A stretch of 55,852 nucleotides of DNA from assembly GCF_019458025.1 (NCBI RefSeq), contig NZ_JAHZUY010000016.1, positions 1 through 55,852 on the forward strand, written 5' to 3'. Shown one piece after another: positions 17,434 to 25,230 of this stretch. The stretch's first letter is position 1, and each line of letters opens with the position of its first letter. The stretch is from Caldovatus aquaticus (GTDB lineage Bacteria; Pseudomonadota; Alphaproteobacteria; Acetobacterales; Acetobacteraceae). Below the pieces are notes generated by a model. The model was not told where the DNA came from. It saw nothing but the letters and a program-made list of their open reading frames with translations, and made no database searches. Position numbers and translations under genes: made by a program.

Positions 17434-18066
17434 TCAGCCGGCCGGCGGCGGCAGGCAGGCGGCGGCGAGCTGCGCGAAGGCGCGGGCGCGGTGGCTGATG
17501 GCGTGCTTCCGCGCCGGGTCCATCTCTCCGAAGGTCTCGGTGTGGCCGTCCGGCACGAACATCGGGTCGTAGCCGAAGCCGCGCGTCCCGCGCGGGGGCC
17601 AGACCCAGTGCCCCTCCACCCGGCCTTCGAAGCCCTCCCAGTGCCCGTCGGGCCAGGCGAGGACGAGGGCGCAGGTGAACCAGGCGCGGCGGTCCGGGTT
17701 GCCGCTGGCGGCGGCGCGTTCCGCGACCCGCGCCATCGCCTTCGCGTAGTCGCGCGTGCCGTCCGGCTGCATCGCCCACTCGGCGGTGCGCACGCCCGGC
17801 GCGCCGCCGAGCGCGGCGACCGAGAAGCCCGAATCGTCGGCCAGCGCCGGCAGGCCGGAGGCGCGCGCGGCAGCGAGCGCCTTGAGGCGGGCGTTGCCGA
17901 GGAAGCTGTCCTCGGTCTCCGCCGGCTCGGGCAGGCCGAGCGCGCCGGCGCTCACCACCTCGATCCGGTAGGGCGCGAGCAGGGCCGCGACCTCGCGCAC
18001 CTTGCCCGCGTTGTGCGAGGCGAGCACGACCCGCGCCCCGGGCGCGAGGCGCCGGTGCGCCGTCAT
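17434..18066 (-). CDS. rdgB: XTP/dITP pyrophosphatase (RdgB/HAM1)
   Basis: House-cleaning pyrophosphatase of 210 residues that hydrolyses XTP and dITP to the monophosphates. Family marks are [14 protein letters not shown] at the N terminus, [63 protein letters not shown] and HAISHRARA. Its ATG overlaps the stop of rph (ATGA), so the two are co-translated. Confidence 0.95.
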   Translation of the reverse strand: MTAHRRLAPGARVVLASHNAGKVREVAALLAPYRIEVVSAGALGLPEPAETEDSFLGNARLKALAAARASGLPALADDSGFSVAALGGAPGVRTAEWAMQPDGTRDYAKAMARVAERAAASGNPDRRAWFTCALVLAWPDGHWEGFEGRVEGHWVWPPRGTRGFGYDPMFVPDGHTETFGEMDPARKHAISHRARAFAQLAAACLPPPAG

Positions 18067-18785
18067 GCGGCGAGCCCCACCGCCGCGCGCTGGCGGGCGA
18101 ACAGCTCCGCCGTGCCCTTGCGGGCGAGGGCGAGCAGCGCGGCGAGGTCGCCCTCGCTGAACGGCGCGCCTTCCGCCGTGCCCTGCACCTCGACGATGCC
18201 GCCCTGCCCGGTCAGCACGAAGTTCGCGTCGGCCCCCGCCCTGCTGTCCTCGGCGTAGTCGAGGTCGAGCACCGGCGCGCCCTCGACGATCCCGCAGGAG
18301 ACGGCGGCGACCTGGTCGCGCAGCGGGTTGGCGGCGAGGACGTTCATCTGCCGGCAGCGCTCGAAGGCGAGGTGCAGCGCCACCCAGGCGCCGGTGATGG
18401 CGGCGCAGCGCGTGCCGCCGTCGGCGGTCAGCACGTCGCAGTCGAGCGTCACGGTCATCTCGCCCATCGCCTTGAGGTCGGTGACGCCGCGCAGCGCGCG
18501 GCCGATCAGGCGCTGGATCTCCTGGGTGCGGCCGGACTGGCGGCCGCGCGCCGCCTCGCGCTCGGTGCGGGTGTGGGTGGAGCGCGGCAGCATGCCGTAC
18601 TCCGCGGTGACCCAGCCCTGGCCGGAATTGCGCAGGAAGGGCGGCACCTTGCCTTCGACCGAGGCGGTGCAGAGCACCTCGGTGTGGCCCATGCGGATCA
18701 GGCAGGAGCCCTCGGCGTGGCGGGCGATGTTGGGCTCGAGGATGACGGGGCGGAGCTGGTCGGGCGCGCGGCCGGAAGGACGCAT
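18063..18785 (-). CDS. rph: Ribonuclease PH
   Basis: A phosphorolytic 3'-to-5' exoribonuclease of 240 residues that trims tRNA 3' ends. It carries [61 protein letters not shown] and [14 protein letters not shown], all characteristic, and length is normal. It is first in the rph-rdgB pair. A GNAT gene and 717 bp without a recognisable gene separate it from hrcA, with which it is often directly divergent in alphaproteobacteria. Confidence 0.96.
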   Translation of the reverse strand: MRPSGRAPDQLRPVILEPNIARHAEGSCLIRMGHTEVLCTASVEGKVPPFLRNSGQGWVTAEYGMLPRSTHTRTEREAARGRQSGRTQEIQRLIGRALRGVTDLKAMGEMTVTLDCDVLTADGGTRCAAITGAWVALHLAFERCRQMNVLAANPLRDQVAAVSCGIVEGAPVLDLDYAEDSRAGADANFVLTGQGGIVEVQGTAEGAPFSEGDLAALLALARKGTAELFARQRAAVGLAA

Positions 18786-19502
18786 GGCGAGGAAGCCTCG
18801 TGCGGCGGGGAGGCGCGGCTCCTACACGGACCGCGGGCGGGGCGTCCAGACGGGCCGGATCGGCCCGGCGCCGCCGCGGTGCCGCGCCGCCTCCCGCCTG
18901 CGCGCAATTCCCTGGCGTCGCCGCTCCCCCTGGCTTCGGTTCGCCCGTGCGCTCCCCGGACATTCCGGGGCAGGCCGGAGGCATGGCCCTCCGCGACGGG
19001 GACGACACGCCCCGCACGCCGCGCCGCCTCCCGCCCCCCGGATGCGGCCGCCGGCGCGGCACCGGCGCAGTCCTGCGGACGCCGCGTTCCGCCGCAGCGG
19101 CGCGCGCTGCCGTGCCTCGCCCGCGGCCCCGGGGGCGTCTCGAGCACGTGGATTCCGGCGGCGGCGCGGGCGGCCGGGCGTTCGGGGAGGCCTTCCCGCA
19201 CGCCGTCCCCGTCGCGCCGGACGGTTGAGGCAACGCCTGGGCGCTCGGCCTCGCCGGGGCGGACGAGGCGCGGCCCGGCGTCCGGTTCCTCCGCCACGAT
19301 CCGCCGGCGGCGTTCCGGACCCGGCGTCGTGCGCCGCGATGCCGCGCCGGGTTTCCTGCGCCTCGCCGGCCGCGGCCCCGCGCGACGCGGCGCCGGGCGG
19401 CCCGCGGCCGGCATTGCCACGCCGGGCGCATCGGCGCTGTCGCCGCGCAGGACGCACGCCGAATTGCCGTGCGCGCGCCCTGCCTGTGCTACGATTTCGG
19501 CC
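18786..19502. other. 717-bp stretch without a recognisable gene
   Basis: Lies between the divergent rph and GNAT starts. Several open frames cross it, but all translate to Arg/Pro/Ala-rich sequence without family resemblance. One plus-strand frame stays open up to a stop at 19226-19228 and then continues in a less biased stretch. This may be a decayed gene or simply spacer. A TACGAT hexamer at 19490-19495 lies 7 bases before the GNAT start. Confidence 0.5.
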
Positions 19503-20060
19503 ATGGCTTCCGTTACGATTCGGCACGCCGAAGCCGGGGATGTGGCGCGCATCGCCGCGCTGCACGCGACCGCCTGGCGCGAGACCTATCGTGGCCTGCT
19601 GCCCGAGGCGGTCATCGCCGCCCACGACCAGGCGGCGTGCGCGACGATCTGGCGCGCCCGGCTCGAAGCGCCGCCGCCCGGCGCCTCCCTGCTCCTCGTC
19701 GAGGGCGAGGAGGGCGCGGCAGGCCCGCTGCTGGCCTTCGGCGCCTGCGGGCCGCGGCGCGACGCGGCGCTGCCCTTCCCGGGAGAGTTCGAGGCGCTCT
19801 ACGTGCTGCGCCGGGCGCAGCGGGCCGGGATCGGCCGCGCCCTGATGCGCAGGATGGCGGCGGCGCTGCTCGAGGCGGGCATCGACGCGGCGGGCCTGTG
19901 GGTGCTGCGCGCCAACCTGGCGGCGCGCGCCTTCTACACGGAACTCGGCGGAACGCTGGTGGCGGCGCGGGAGAACCCGGCGCTCGGCGCCGCGGAGGTC
20001 GCCTATGCCTGGCGCGACCTGCGCCTCCTCGCCGCCGCGTCGCGGAGGCCGGAAGGTTGA
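19503..20060 (+). CDS. GNAT family N-acetyltransferase
   Basis: A 185-residue acetyl-CoA-dependent acetyltransferase of unknown substrate. It opens with VTIRHAEAGDVARIAALHATAWRETYRGLLP, typical of the RimI-like/MshD group, and carries motif A in LRRAQRAGIGRALMRRM for acetyl-CoA pyrophosphate binding, followed by LWVLRANLAARAFYTELGG. ATG 19503 is the family-consistent start. No Shine-Dalgarno sequence is visible, and a TACGAT -10-like hexamer ends 7 bases before the ATG, which would fit a leaderless message. hrcA follows 59 bp downstream on the same strand. Confidence 0.9.
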   Translation: MASVTIRHAEAGDVARIAALHATAWRETYRGLLPEAVIAAHDQAACATIWRARLEAPPPGASLLLVEGEEGAAGPLLAFGACGPRRDAALPFPGEFEALYVLRRAQRAGIGRALMRRMAAALLEAGIDAAGLWVLRANLAARAFYTELGGTLVAARENPALGAAEVAYAWRDLRLLAAASRRPEG

Positions 20061-20119
20061 CGCCCCCGCTCGCGCTCCCTAGCTTTTTTGCCAAGTATTC
20101 CAGGGACTTCGCCGGAACC

Positions 20120-21238
20120 ATGGGCCCGCCGATGCGACCGCCGCGCCCCGGGCCGGTGGCGGCCACCACCCGGCTCGCCCGCCACGCCGGGGCGCCCGAG
20201 GATCTTCCCGTTCTCGACACCCGCTCCGCCGCGGTGCTGCGCGAGCTGGTGGAGACCTACATGCAGACCGGCGAGCCGGTCGGCTCGCGCACGCTTTCGC
20301 GCCGCCTGCCGCTGAACCTCTCGCCGGCGACGATCCGCAACGTGATGGCGGACCTCGAGGAGGCGGGGCTGCTCTACGCCCCCCACACCTCGGCGGGCCG
20401 CCTGCCGACCGAGCGCGGCCTCCGGCTGTTCGTGGACGGGCTGCTCGAGTTCGGCGACCTCTCCGAGGAGGAGAGGGCGGAAATCGCCGCGCGCTGCGTC
20501 GCGTCCGGCCGGTCGGTGCAGGAGATGCTCGCCGAGGCGGGGCAGATGCTCTCCGGCCTCGCCGGCGCCGCGGGCCTCGTCGTGGCCCCGAAGAGCGACG
20601 CCGCGCCGGTGCGCCACATCGAGTTCGTCGGCCTCGGGCCGGGACGCGCGCTGGTAGTGCTGGTCACCGCCGACGGGCAGGTGGAGAACCGCGTCATCGA
20701 GGTTCCGCCCGGCCTGCCGCCGAGCGCGCTCGTGCAGGCCTCGAACTACCTGAACGCGCGCCTCGCCGGCCGCACGCTGGAGGAGGCGAAGGCCGCGATC
20801 GAGACCGAGATCGCCGCCAACCGCAGCGCGCTCGACGAACTGACCCGGCAGGTGGTCGCGGCCGGCCTCGCCACCTGGTCGGGCGGGGGCGGCGGCAGCC
20901 TGATCCTGCGCGGCCAGGCCCGGCTGCTCGAGAACGTGGACCAGCTCGCCAAGCTGCAGGAGATCCAGAGGCTGTTCGAGCGCCTCGAGGCCCAGGAGAC
21001 GATGCTGCGCCTGCTCGAGCTCGCGCAGCGCGCCGAAGGGGTGCAGATCTTCATCGGCGCCGAGAGCGGCCTGTTCGACTCGGCGGGGCTGTCGATGATC
21101 GTCGCCCCGTTCCGCACCGGCCAGGAGCAGCGCATCGTCGGCGCGGTGGGCGTGATCGGGCCGACGCGGATCAATTACGGGCGGATCATCCCGGTCGTGG
21201 ACTACACGGCGCGGGTGATCGAGCAGCTGCTGGGGTAG
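20120..21238 (+). CDS. hrcA: Heat-inducible transcription repressor HrcA
   Basis: Repressor of 372 residues that controls class I heat-shock genes through CIRCE operators. The N-terminal winged helix (LDTRSAAVLRELVETYMQTGEPVGSRTLSRR, LSPATIRNVMADLEEAGLL, HTSAGRLPTERG) is intact, followed by the GAF-like dimer domain ending in VVAPFRTGQEQRIVGAVGVIGPTRINYGRIIPVVDYTA. ATG 20120 or 20132 may be used. I found no CIRCE repeat upstream, and grpE, its frequent neighbour, is not next to it, so autoregulation is not evident here. Confidence 0.95.
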   Translation: MGPPMRPPRPGPVAATTRLARHAGAPEDLPVLDTRSAAVLRELVETYMQTGEPVGSRTLSRRLPLNLSPATIRNVMADLEEAGLLYAPHTSAGRLPTERGLRLFVDGLLEFGDLSEEERAEIAARCVASGRSVQEMLAEAGQMLSGLAGAAGLVVAPKSDAAPVRHIEFVGLGPGRALVVLVTADGQVENRVIEVPPGLPPSALVQASNYLNARLAGRTLEEAKAAIETEIAANRSALDELTRQVVAAGLATWSGGGGGSLILRGQARLLENVDQLAKLQEIQRLFERLEAQETMLRLLELAQRAEGVQIFIGAESGLFDSAGLSMIVAPFRTGQEQRIVGAVGVIGPTRINYGRIIPVVDYTARVIEQLLG

Positions 21239-21579
21239 GGCGTGCCCGGGCCGAGGCGCGAGGGCGCGCGCCCGGCCGGGCGGGCGTGGCGCCGGGGCCG
21301 TAAGCGGGCGGCCGGAACCGCCCGCAGGCGTGAACCGGCGCGACGGACGGACGCGCCAGGGCTGCGGCCGCGGGCACGGCGGGGCGAAGACGGCCGCGGA
21401 ACGCATCGCCGGCGGCCGGAACCAGCGGGGAGCGCGGATCCGCTCGAGGGACGCCGGACCGGCGCCGCTGCGGCGCGCCCGGCGCGGCGGCGACGGCTGC
21501 CTCGGCCGAGAGCCCCGATCCGCTCGCCGGATCAGCAGAGAGGGGCGGCGGCCGCGCGTACGCCCGCGCGGGAAAGGCC
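21239..21579. other. 341-bp gap between hrcA and the OmpA-like gene
   Basis: The two flanking genes converge here. Only Arg/Pro-rich chance frames are seen; no terminator with a T-tract and no RNA gene could be recognised. Confidence 0.5.
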
Positions 21580-22008
21580 CTAGCGCAGCACCAGCACGAC
21601 GCGGCGGTTGCGCGCCGCCTCCTCCTCGGTCTTCGGGTCGGGCACCGCCGGCGCGCCGGCGCCGACGGCGCGCACCAGCACCTGGTCGGTGCCGAGGCCC
21701 TCGATGAGCAGCTCCGCCGCCACCTCCTCCGCCCGCTGATGGCTGAGCGCGACCGCCGCACCCGGCGCCTCGGCGGGCGCGGCATGGCCGATCACCTCGA
21801 TCTGGGTGCAGCGGCGGCACTGGCTCCGGAAACGCTCGACCGCGCCGGCGATGACCTGCCGCTGGTCCTCCGTGAGTTCGGCGCTGCCTTCCGGGAAAAT
21901 TACGACGAAGCTCGCCCCGGCCTGCGCCACCGCGGCGACAGGCCCTTGCGCGGCGCCCAGGCCCAGCGCTGCCAGCAGGACCACGGCGCGGAGGCCGCCG
22001 TTCACCAT
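21580..22008 (-). CDS. Small OmpA-like domain protein
   Basis: A 142-residue exported protein made almost entirely of an OmpA C-terminal-like domain, which in the family binds peptidoglycan. A signal peptide covers roughly residues 1-28 (LRAVVLLAALGLGAAQGPVAAVAQA). The domain shows VIGHAAPAE, LSHQRAEEVAAELLIEGL and ARNRRVVLVL, matching the usual TDxxG, LSxxRA and NRRVEI positions. The aspartate of the first motif appears replaced by HA, so peptidoglycan binding may be weakened. No beta barrel or lipobox is present. Neighbours give no functional hint. Confidence 0.78.
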   Translation of the reverse strand: MVNGGLRAVVLLAALGLGAAQGPVAAVAQAGASFVVIFPEGSAELTEDQRQVIAGAVERFRSQCRRCTQIEVIGHAAPAEAPGAAVALSHQRAEEVAAELLIEGLGTDQVLVRAVGAGAPAVPDPKTEEEAARNRRVVLVLR

Positions 22009-22410
22009 TTTCGCCGACAGGTTGCATGAATCGGCGGGAGGGAAAAGCGGAACCCCCGCGCCGGGCGTGACGGGAGTGCGAGGTCGCGCCGCGGTTGAAC
22101 GACCGCGCCGGCGCCAGGACCGCCCGCCCGGGGCGCGCGGGGAGGGCAGGCGCCGCGCGCCCGGCGCGGGCCGTGGCGGCGCGAACGCGGGGCCTGGGCC
22201 CGATCCGTCCGGCAGGCCACCGGAGGCGGTCAGGACCGGCGCGGCGGCGTGGCGGACGACGGGTGCGGGCGGGCGCGTCGCCCCTCGCCCGTCAGCGCGT
22301 ACGGAGCGGGCGGGGCGGCGGCCGCCCTCCTGCCGCCGCGGCGACTGCGGCGGCGCGCCCGGCGAGGGGACGCGGCGGGGGAGAGGGGGCGGCCCCCGCC
22401 GCGCGACGGC
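22009..22410. other. 402-bp gap with no recognisable gene
   Basis: Between the OmpA-like gene start and the end of the orphan AapJ-like gene. Only very GC-rich, Arg/Pro/Gly-rich frames occur. It should hold the promoter of the OmpA-like gene, but I could not identify one. Confidence 0.5.
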
Positions 22411-23439
22411 TCAGCGCATCGGCCACGCGTACATCAGCCCGCCCTCGGTCCAGAGCCGGTTCAGCCCCCGCTCGAGCCCGATCGGCGTGTTGGGGCCGAG
22501 ATTGCGCTCGAAGATCTCGCCGTAGTTCCCGACCGCGCGGATCGCGTTGTAGGCCCAGGCGGGGTCGAGCTTCAGCGCGTTGCCGAGCAGCGGGTCGGTG
22601 CCGAGCAGCCGGCGGATCTCCGGGTTCTGGCTGGTGCGGCGCAGCTCCTCCGCGTTGGCCTGGGTGACGCCGAGCTCCTCGGCCTGGATCAGCGCCATCA
22701 CCAGCCAGCGGATCACGTCGAACCACTCGTTGTCGTCGCGCCGCACCACCGGGCCGTAGGGCTCCTTGGAGAAGCGCTGGGGCAGGATGACGTAGTCCTG
22801 CGGCCGCTGGAACTGGCTGCGCAGCGCGGCGAGCTGGGTCGCGTCCGTGCCGATCGCGTCGCAGCGCCCGGCCTGCAGCGAGGTCGCGTTGTCCTGCATC
22901 CGCTCCTGCAGCACCGGGGTGAAGCGCAGGTTGTTGGAGCGGAAGAAGTCGGCCGTCACCAGCTCGTTGGTGGTGCCCGGGGAGAGGCAGATGGTCATGC
23001 CGTCCATCTGCCTCGGGTCGGTGATGTTGGCGTCGCGGCGCACCATGAAGCCGTGGCCGTCGTAGAGGTTCACCGTCGTCATGCGCAGGCCGAGCGTGGT
23101 GTCGCGCGTCAGCGTCAGCGTGGTCTGGCGGATCAGCACGTCGATCTCGCCGGATTGGAGCGCGGTGAAGCGCTGCACGGCGGTGAGCGGGACGAAGCGG
23201 ACCTTGCCCGGGTCGCCGAGCACCGCGGCGGCGACGGCGCGGCAGAGATCGGCGTCCATGCCGCGCCAGACGCCCTGGCTGTCGGGCAGCGAGAAGCCGG
23301 CCACGCCGACATTGACGCCGCAGGCGAGCACGCCGCGCTGGCGCACGCCGTCGAGCGTCGGCCCGGCCGCGGCGCGCGCCAGGGGGAGAGCGGCGGCCAG
23401 GGTCGCGGCCGCGGCCATCATCCAGCGTCGGATCGTCAT
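22411..23439 (-). CDS. Orphan amino acid ABC transporter substrate-binding protein (AapJ-like)
   Basis: A periplasmic binding protein of 342 residues, family 3, closest in layout to AapJ. A signal peptide (MMAAAATLAAALPLARAAAG) precedes TLDGVRQRGVLACGVNVGVAGFS and the C terminus VGNYGEIFERNLGP. It is clearly homologous to the AapJ encoded at 29325 but differs in the predicted ligand segment: LIRQTTLTLTRDTT here versus LSRNTTWTFSRDTA there. No permease or ATPase lies beside it. Its ATG overlaps the DoxX stop (ATGA); AGGGAG lies about 10 bases upstream. It may use the AapQMP membrane complex 6 kb away, or a different one. Confidence 0.9.
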   Translation of the reverse strand: MTIRRWMMAAAATLAAALPLARAAAGPTLDGVRQRGVLACGVNVGVAGFSLPDSQGVWRGMDADLCRAVAAAVLGDPGKVRFVPLTAVQRFTALQSGEIDVLIRQTTLTLTRDTTLGLRMTTVNLYDGHGFMVRRDANITDPRQMDGMTICLSPGTTNELVTADFFRSNNLRFTPVLQERMQDNATSLQAGRCDAIGTDATQLAALRSQFQRPQDYVILPQRFSKEPYGPVVRRDDNEWFDVIRWLVMALIQAEELGVTQANAEELRRTSQNPEIRRLLGTDPLLGNALKLDPAWAYNAIRAVGNYGEIFERNLGPNTPIGLERGLNRLWTEGGLMYAWPMR

Positions 23440-24080
23440 GCGTTGCGCACTCCCTGTTGACGCCCGCAACGATCCTCCGCGCGGGGGGCGCGGGTCAACG
23501 CGCTTCGGCGGGGCACGCCGCCCGGCCGCCCCGGCCGGCCTCGGCGCGCCGCGGCCTGCCCCTGCGGGTGCTGCCGCCGGACGGCCGCCGCGCGGGCCGG
23601 GGGCCCCGGGCCCCCCCGCCGGCCCGGGCGGGGGGGGTGGGAGGCCGCGGCGCGGGTCGGCGCGCCGGCGCGGCCGAGGGGGCGGCGCGGGTCGAACGCC
23701 AGGGCGCCGGCCCCGAGCCTGGCCTGGACCAGCAGCAGCACGCTCCAGAGTGCCGGAAACTCCCAGCCGCCGCCCTGGCTGGAGAACAGCCAGCCGTTCG
23801 GCAGGTGCTGGACCGTGGCGCCGATCAGGATCGGCAGGGCGAGCAGGCTGACGGCGCGCACCCGGAAGCCCGCGATCAGCGCGAGGCCCGCGGCGGTCTC
23901 GGCGAAGGCGACGATGGCGCCGAGCAGCGGCGGATAGCCGATGGCGCCGAAATAGCCCGTCGTGCCGGCGAGGCCGAAGGTACCGAGCTTCAGCACCGCG
24001 CCGTGGGCGAGGAAGGCGAGGCCGAGGCTCACGCGCAGCAGCAGCGCGGCGTAGGGGATGGTGGTCCGTTCGTCGGGCAT
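23436..24080 (-). CDS. DoxX family membrane protein with long C-terminal tail
   Basis: A 214-residue protein. Residues 1-135 are a DoxX domain with four membrane helices: LRVSLGLAFLAHGAVLKL, GAIVAFAETAAGLALIAG, VSLLALPILIGATVQHLP and WSVLLLVQARLGAGALA. Family members act in small respiratory or redox membrane complexes; this one has no assigned partner. The remaining 75 or so residues are Arg/Pro/Ala-rich and unlike DoxX, running on until a stop that overlaps the next ATG. The normal stop may have been lost by mutation or frameshift. It is divergent from the LysR gene (151 bp), a likely regulator. Confidence 0.82.
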   Translation of the reverse strand: MPDERTTIPYAALLLRVSLGLAFLAHGAVLKLGTFGLAGTTGYFGAIGYPPLLGAIVAFAETAAGLALIAGFRVRAVSLLALPILIGATVQHLPNGWLFSSQGGGWEFPALWSVLLLVQARLGAGALAFDPRRPLGRAGAPTRAAASHPPRPGRRGGPGPPARAAAVRRQHPQGQAAARRGRPGRPGGVPRRSALTRAPRAEDRCGRQQGVRNA

Positions 24081-24231
24081 GGGAGGGGTCGCTCCGTTGG
24101 AGTGGGGCGGCCCGCAAGGGGCCGCCGGTCGCGGGCGAAGGATCGCGCGGCGCGGCCGGCGCTTCCAACGGCCATCCGGAACGGCCATCATCACCGCGCT
24201 GAATGTCACCGGCGGTGGGCGCCCGCATCGC

Positions 24232-25167
24232 ATGGCCGATCTCGACTCGCTCGACCTCAACCTGCTGCGGGTGTTCGACGCGGTGGCGCGCGAGCGCCAC
24301 GTCACGCGCGCGGCGCGGCGGCTGAACCTGTCGCAGCCCGCGGTCTCCAACGCGCTGAACCGGCTGCGCCGGGCGCTCGGCGACGAGCTGTTCCTGCGCC
24401 GCCCGGGCGGGGTCGAGCCGACCGAGCTCGCCGCCGCGCTCGCCGCCCCGGTCGCCGAGGTGCTGGACCGGCTGCGCGAGACCCTCTCCGTGCACGCGCC
24501 CTTCGACCCGGCGACCTCGGAGCGGGTCTTCCCGGTCGCCTTCAGCGAGTACGCCGAGGCCGTGCTGGCGCCGCCGCTGCTCGCGACGATGGCGCGCGCG
24601 GCGCCGGGCTGCCTGCTCGCCATCCGCCATGCCGACCGGACCAACTGGCAGGAGCTGCTCGAGCGCGGCGAGGCGCAGCTCGCGGTGGGGGTGCTGCCGG
24701 AGCCGCCCGCGATCTACACGCGGCTGCGGCTGCTGCCCGAGGAATTCCTCACCGTGATGCGCCCCGGCCATCCGCTGGCGGAGGGCGAGCTGACCCTCGC
24801 GCGCTTCGTCTCCGTGCCCCACCTCCTGCACTCGCCGAACGGCTCGCGCGACGGCGCGCTGGACGGGCCGCTGGCGGAGGCGGGACATCCGCGCCGGCTG
24901 GGGGCGGTGGTGGCGCATCTCGCCGCGGTGCCGGGGATCCTGGCGCGCACCGACATGATCATCACGCTCTCGGCGCGCCTCGCCTGCGGCCTGGCGCGGG
25001 CGCACGGGCTCGTGGTGCGCCGGCCGCCGGTCGCGATCCGCCACACGCGGCTCTCGCTGGTCTTCCACCGGCGCTTCGAGACCGATCCCGGCCACGCCTG
25101 GCTGCGCCGGACGCTGCTCGCGCTGGCGCGCGAGGTGGCGGCGAGCGAGGCCGCGCCGGCGGGATGA
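24232..25167 (+). CDS. LysR family transcriptional regulator
   Basis: A regulator of 311 residues with the LysR winged helix at residues 1-62 (LNLLRVFDAVARERHVTRAARRLNLSQPAVSNALNRLRRALGDELFLRR) and a periplasmic-binding-like effector domain after it. ATG 24232 gives the standard N terminus. It is divergent from DoxX, and the usual LysR arrangement suggests it binds the 151-bp region between them and controls DoxX with the downstream AapJ-like receptor. The co-inducer is unknown. Confidence 0.93.
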   Translation: MADLDSLDLNLLRVFDAVARERHVTRAARRLNLSQPAVSNALNRLRRALGDELFLRRPGGVEPTELAAALAAPVAEVLDRLRETLSVHAPFDPATSERVFPVAFSEYAEAVLAPPLLATMARAAPGCLLAIRHADRTNWQELLERGEAQLAVGVLPEPPAIYTRLRLLPEEFLTVMRPGHPLAEGELTLARFVSVPHLLHSPNGSRDGALDGPLAEAGHPRRLGAVVAHLAAVPGILARTDMIITLSARLACGLARAHGLVVRRPPVAIRHTRLSLVFHRRFETDPGHAWLRRTLLALAREVAASEAAPAG

Positions 25168-25230
25168 GGGGGCGTCGCGGCGCCGCCCCGGGCGGCGGGC
25201 GCCCCCGGCCCACCGCCCGCCCCGCGGCGT

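Noticed and set aside
20061-20119. CIRCE operator upstream of hrcA
   Set aside because: No inverted TTAGCACTC/GAGTGCTAA-like repeat is present; only an AT-rich patch with TTTTTTGCCA was seen.
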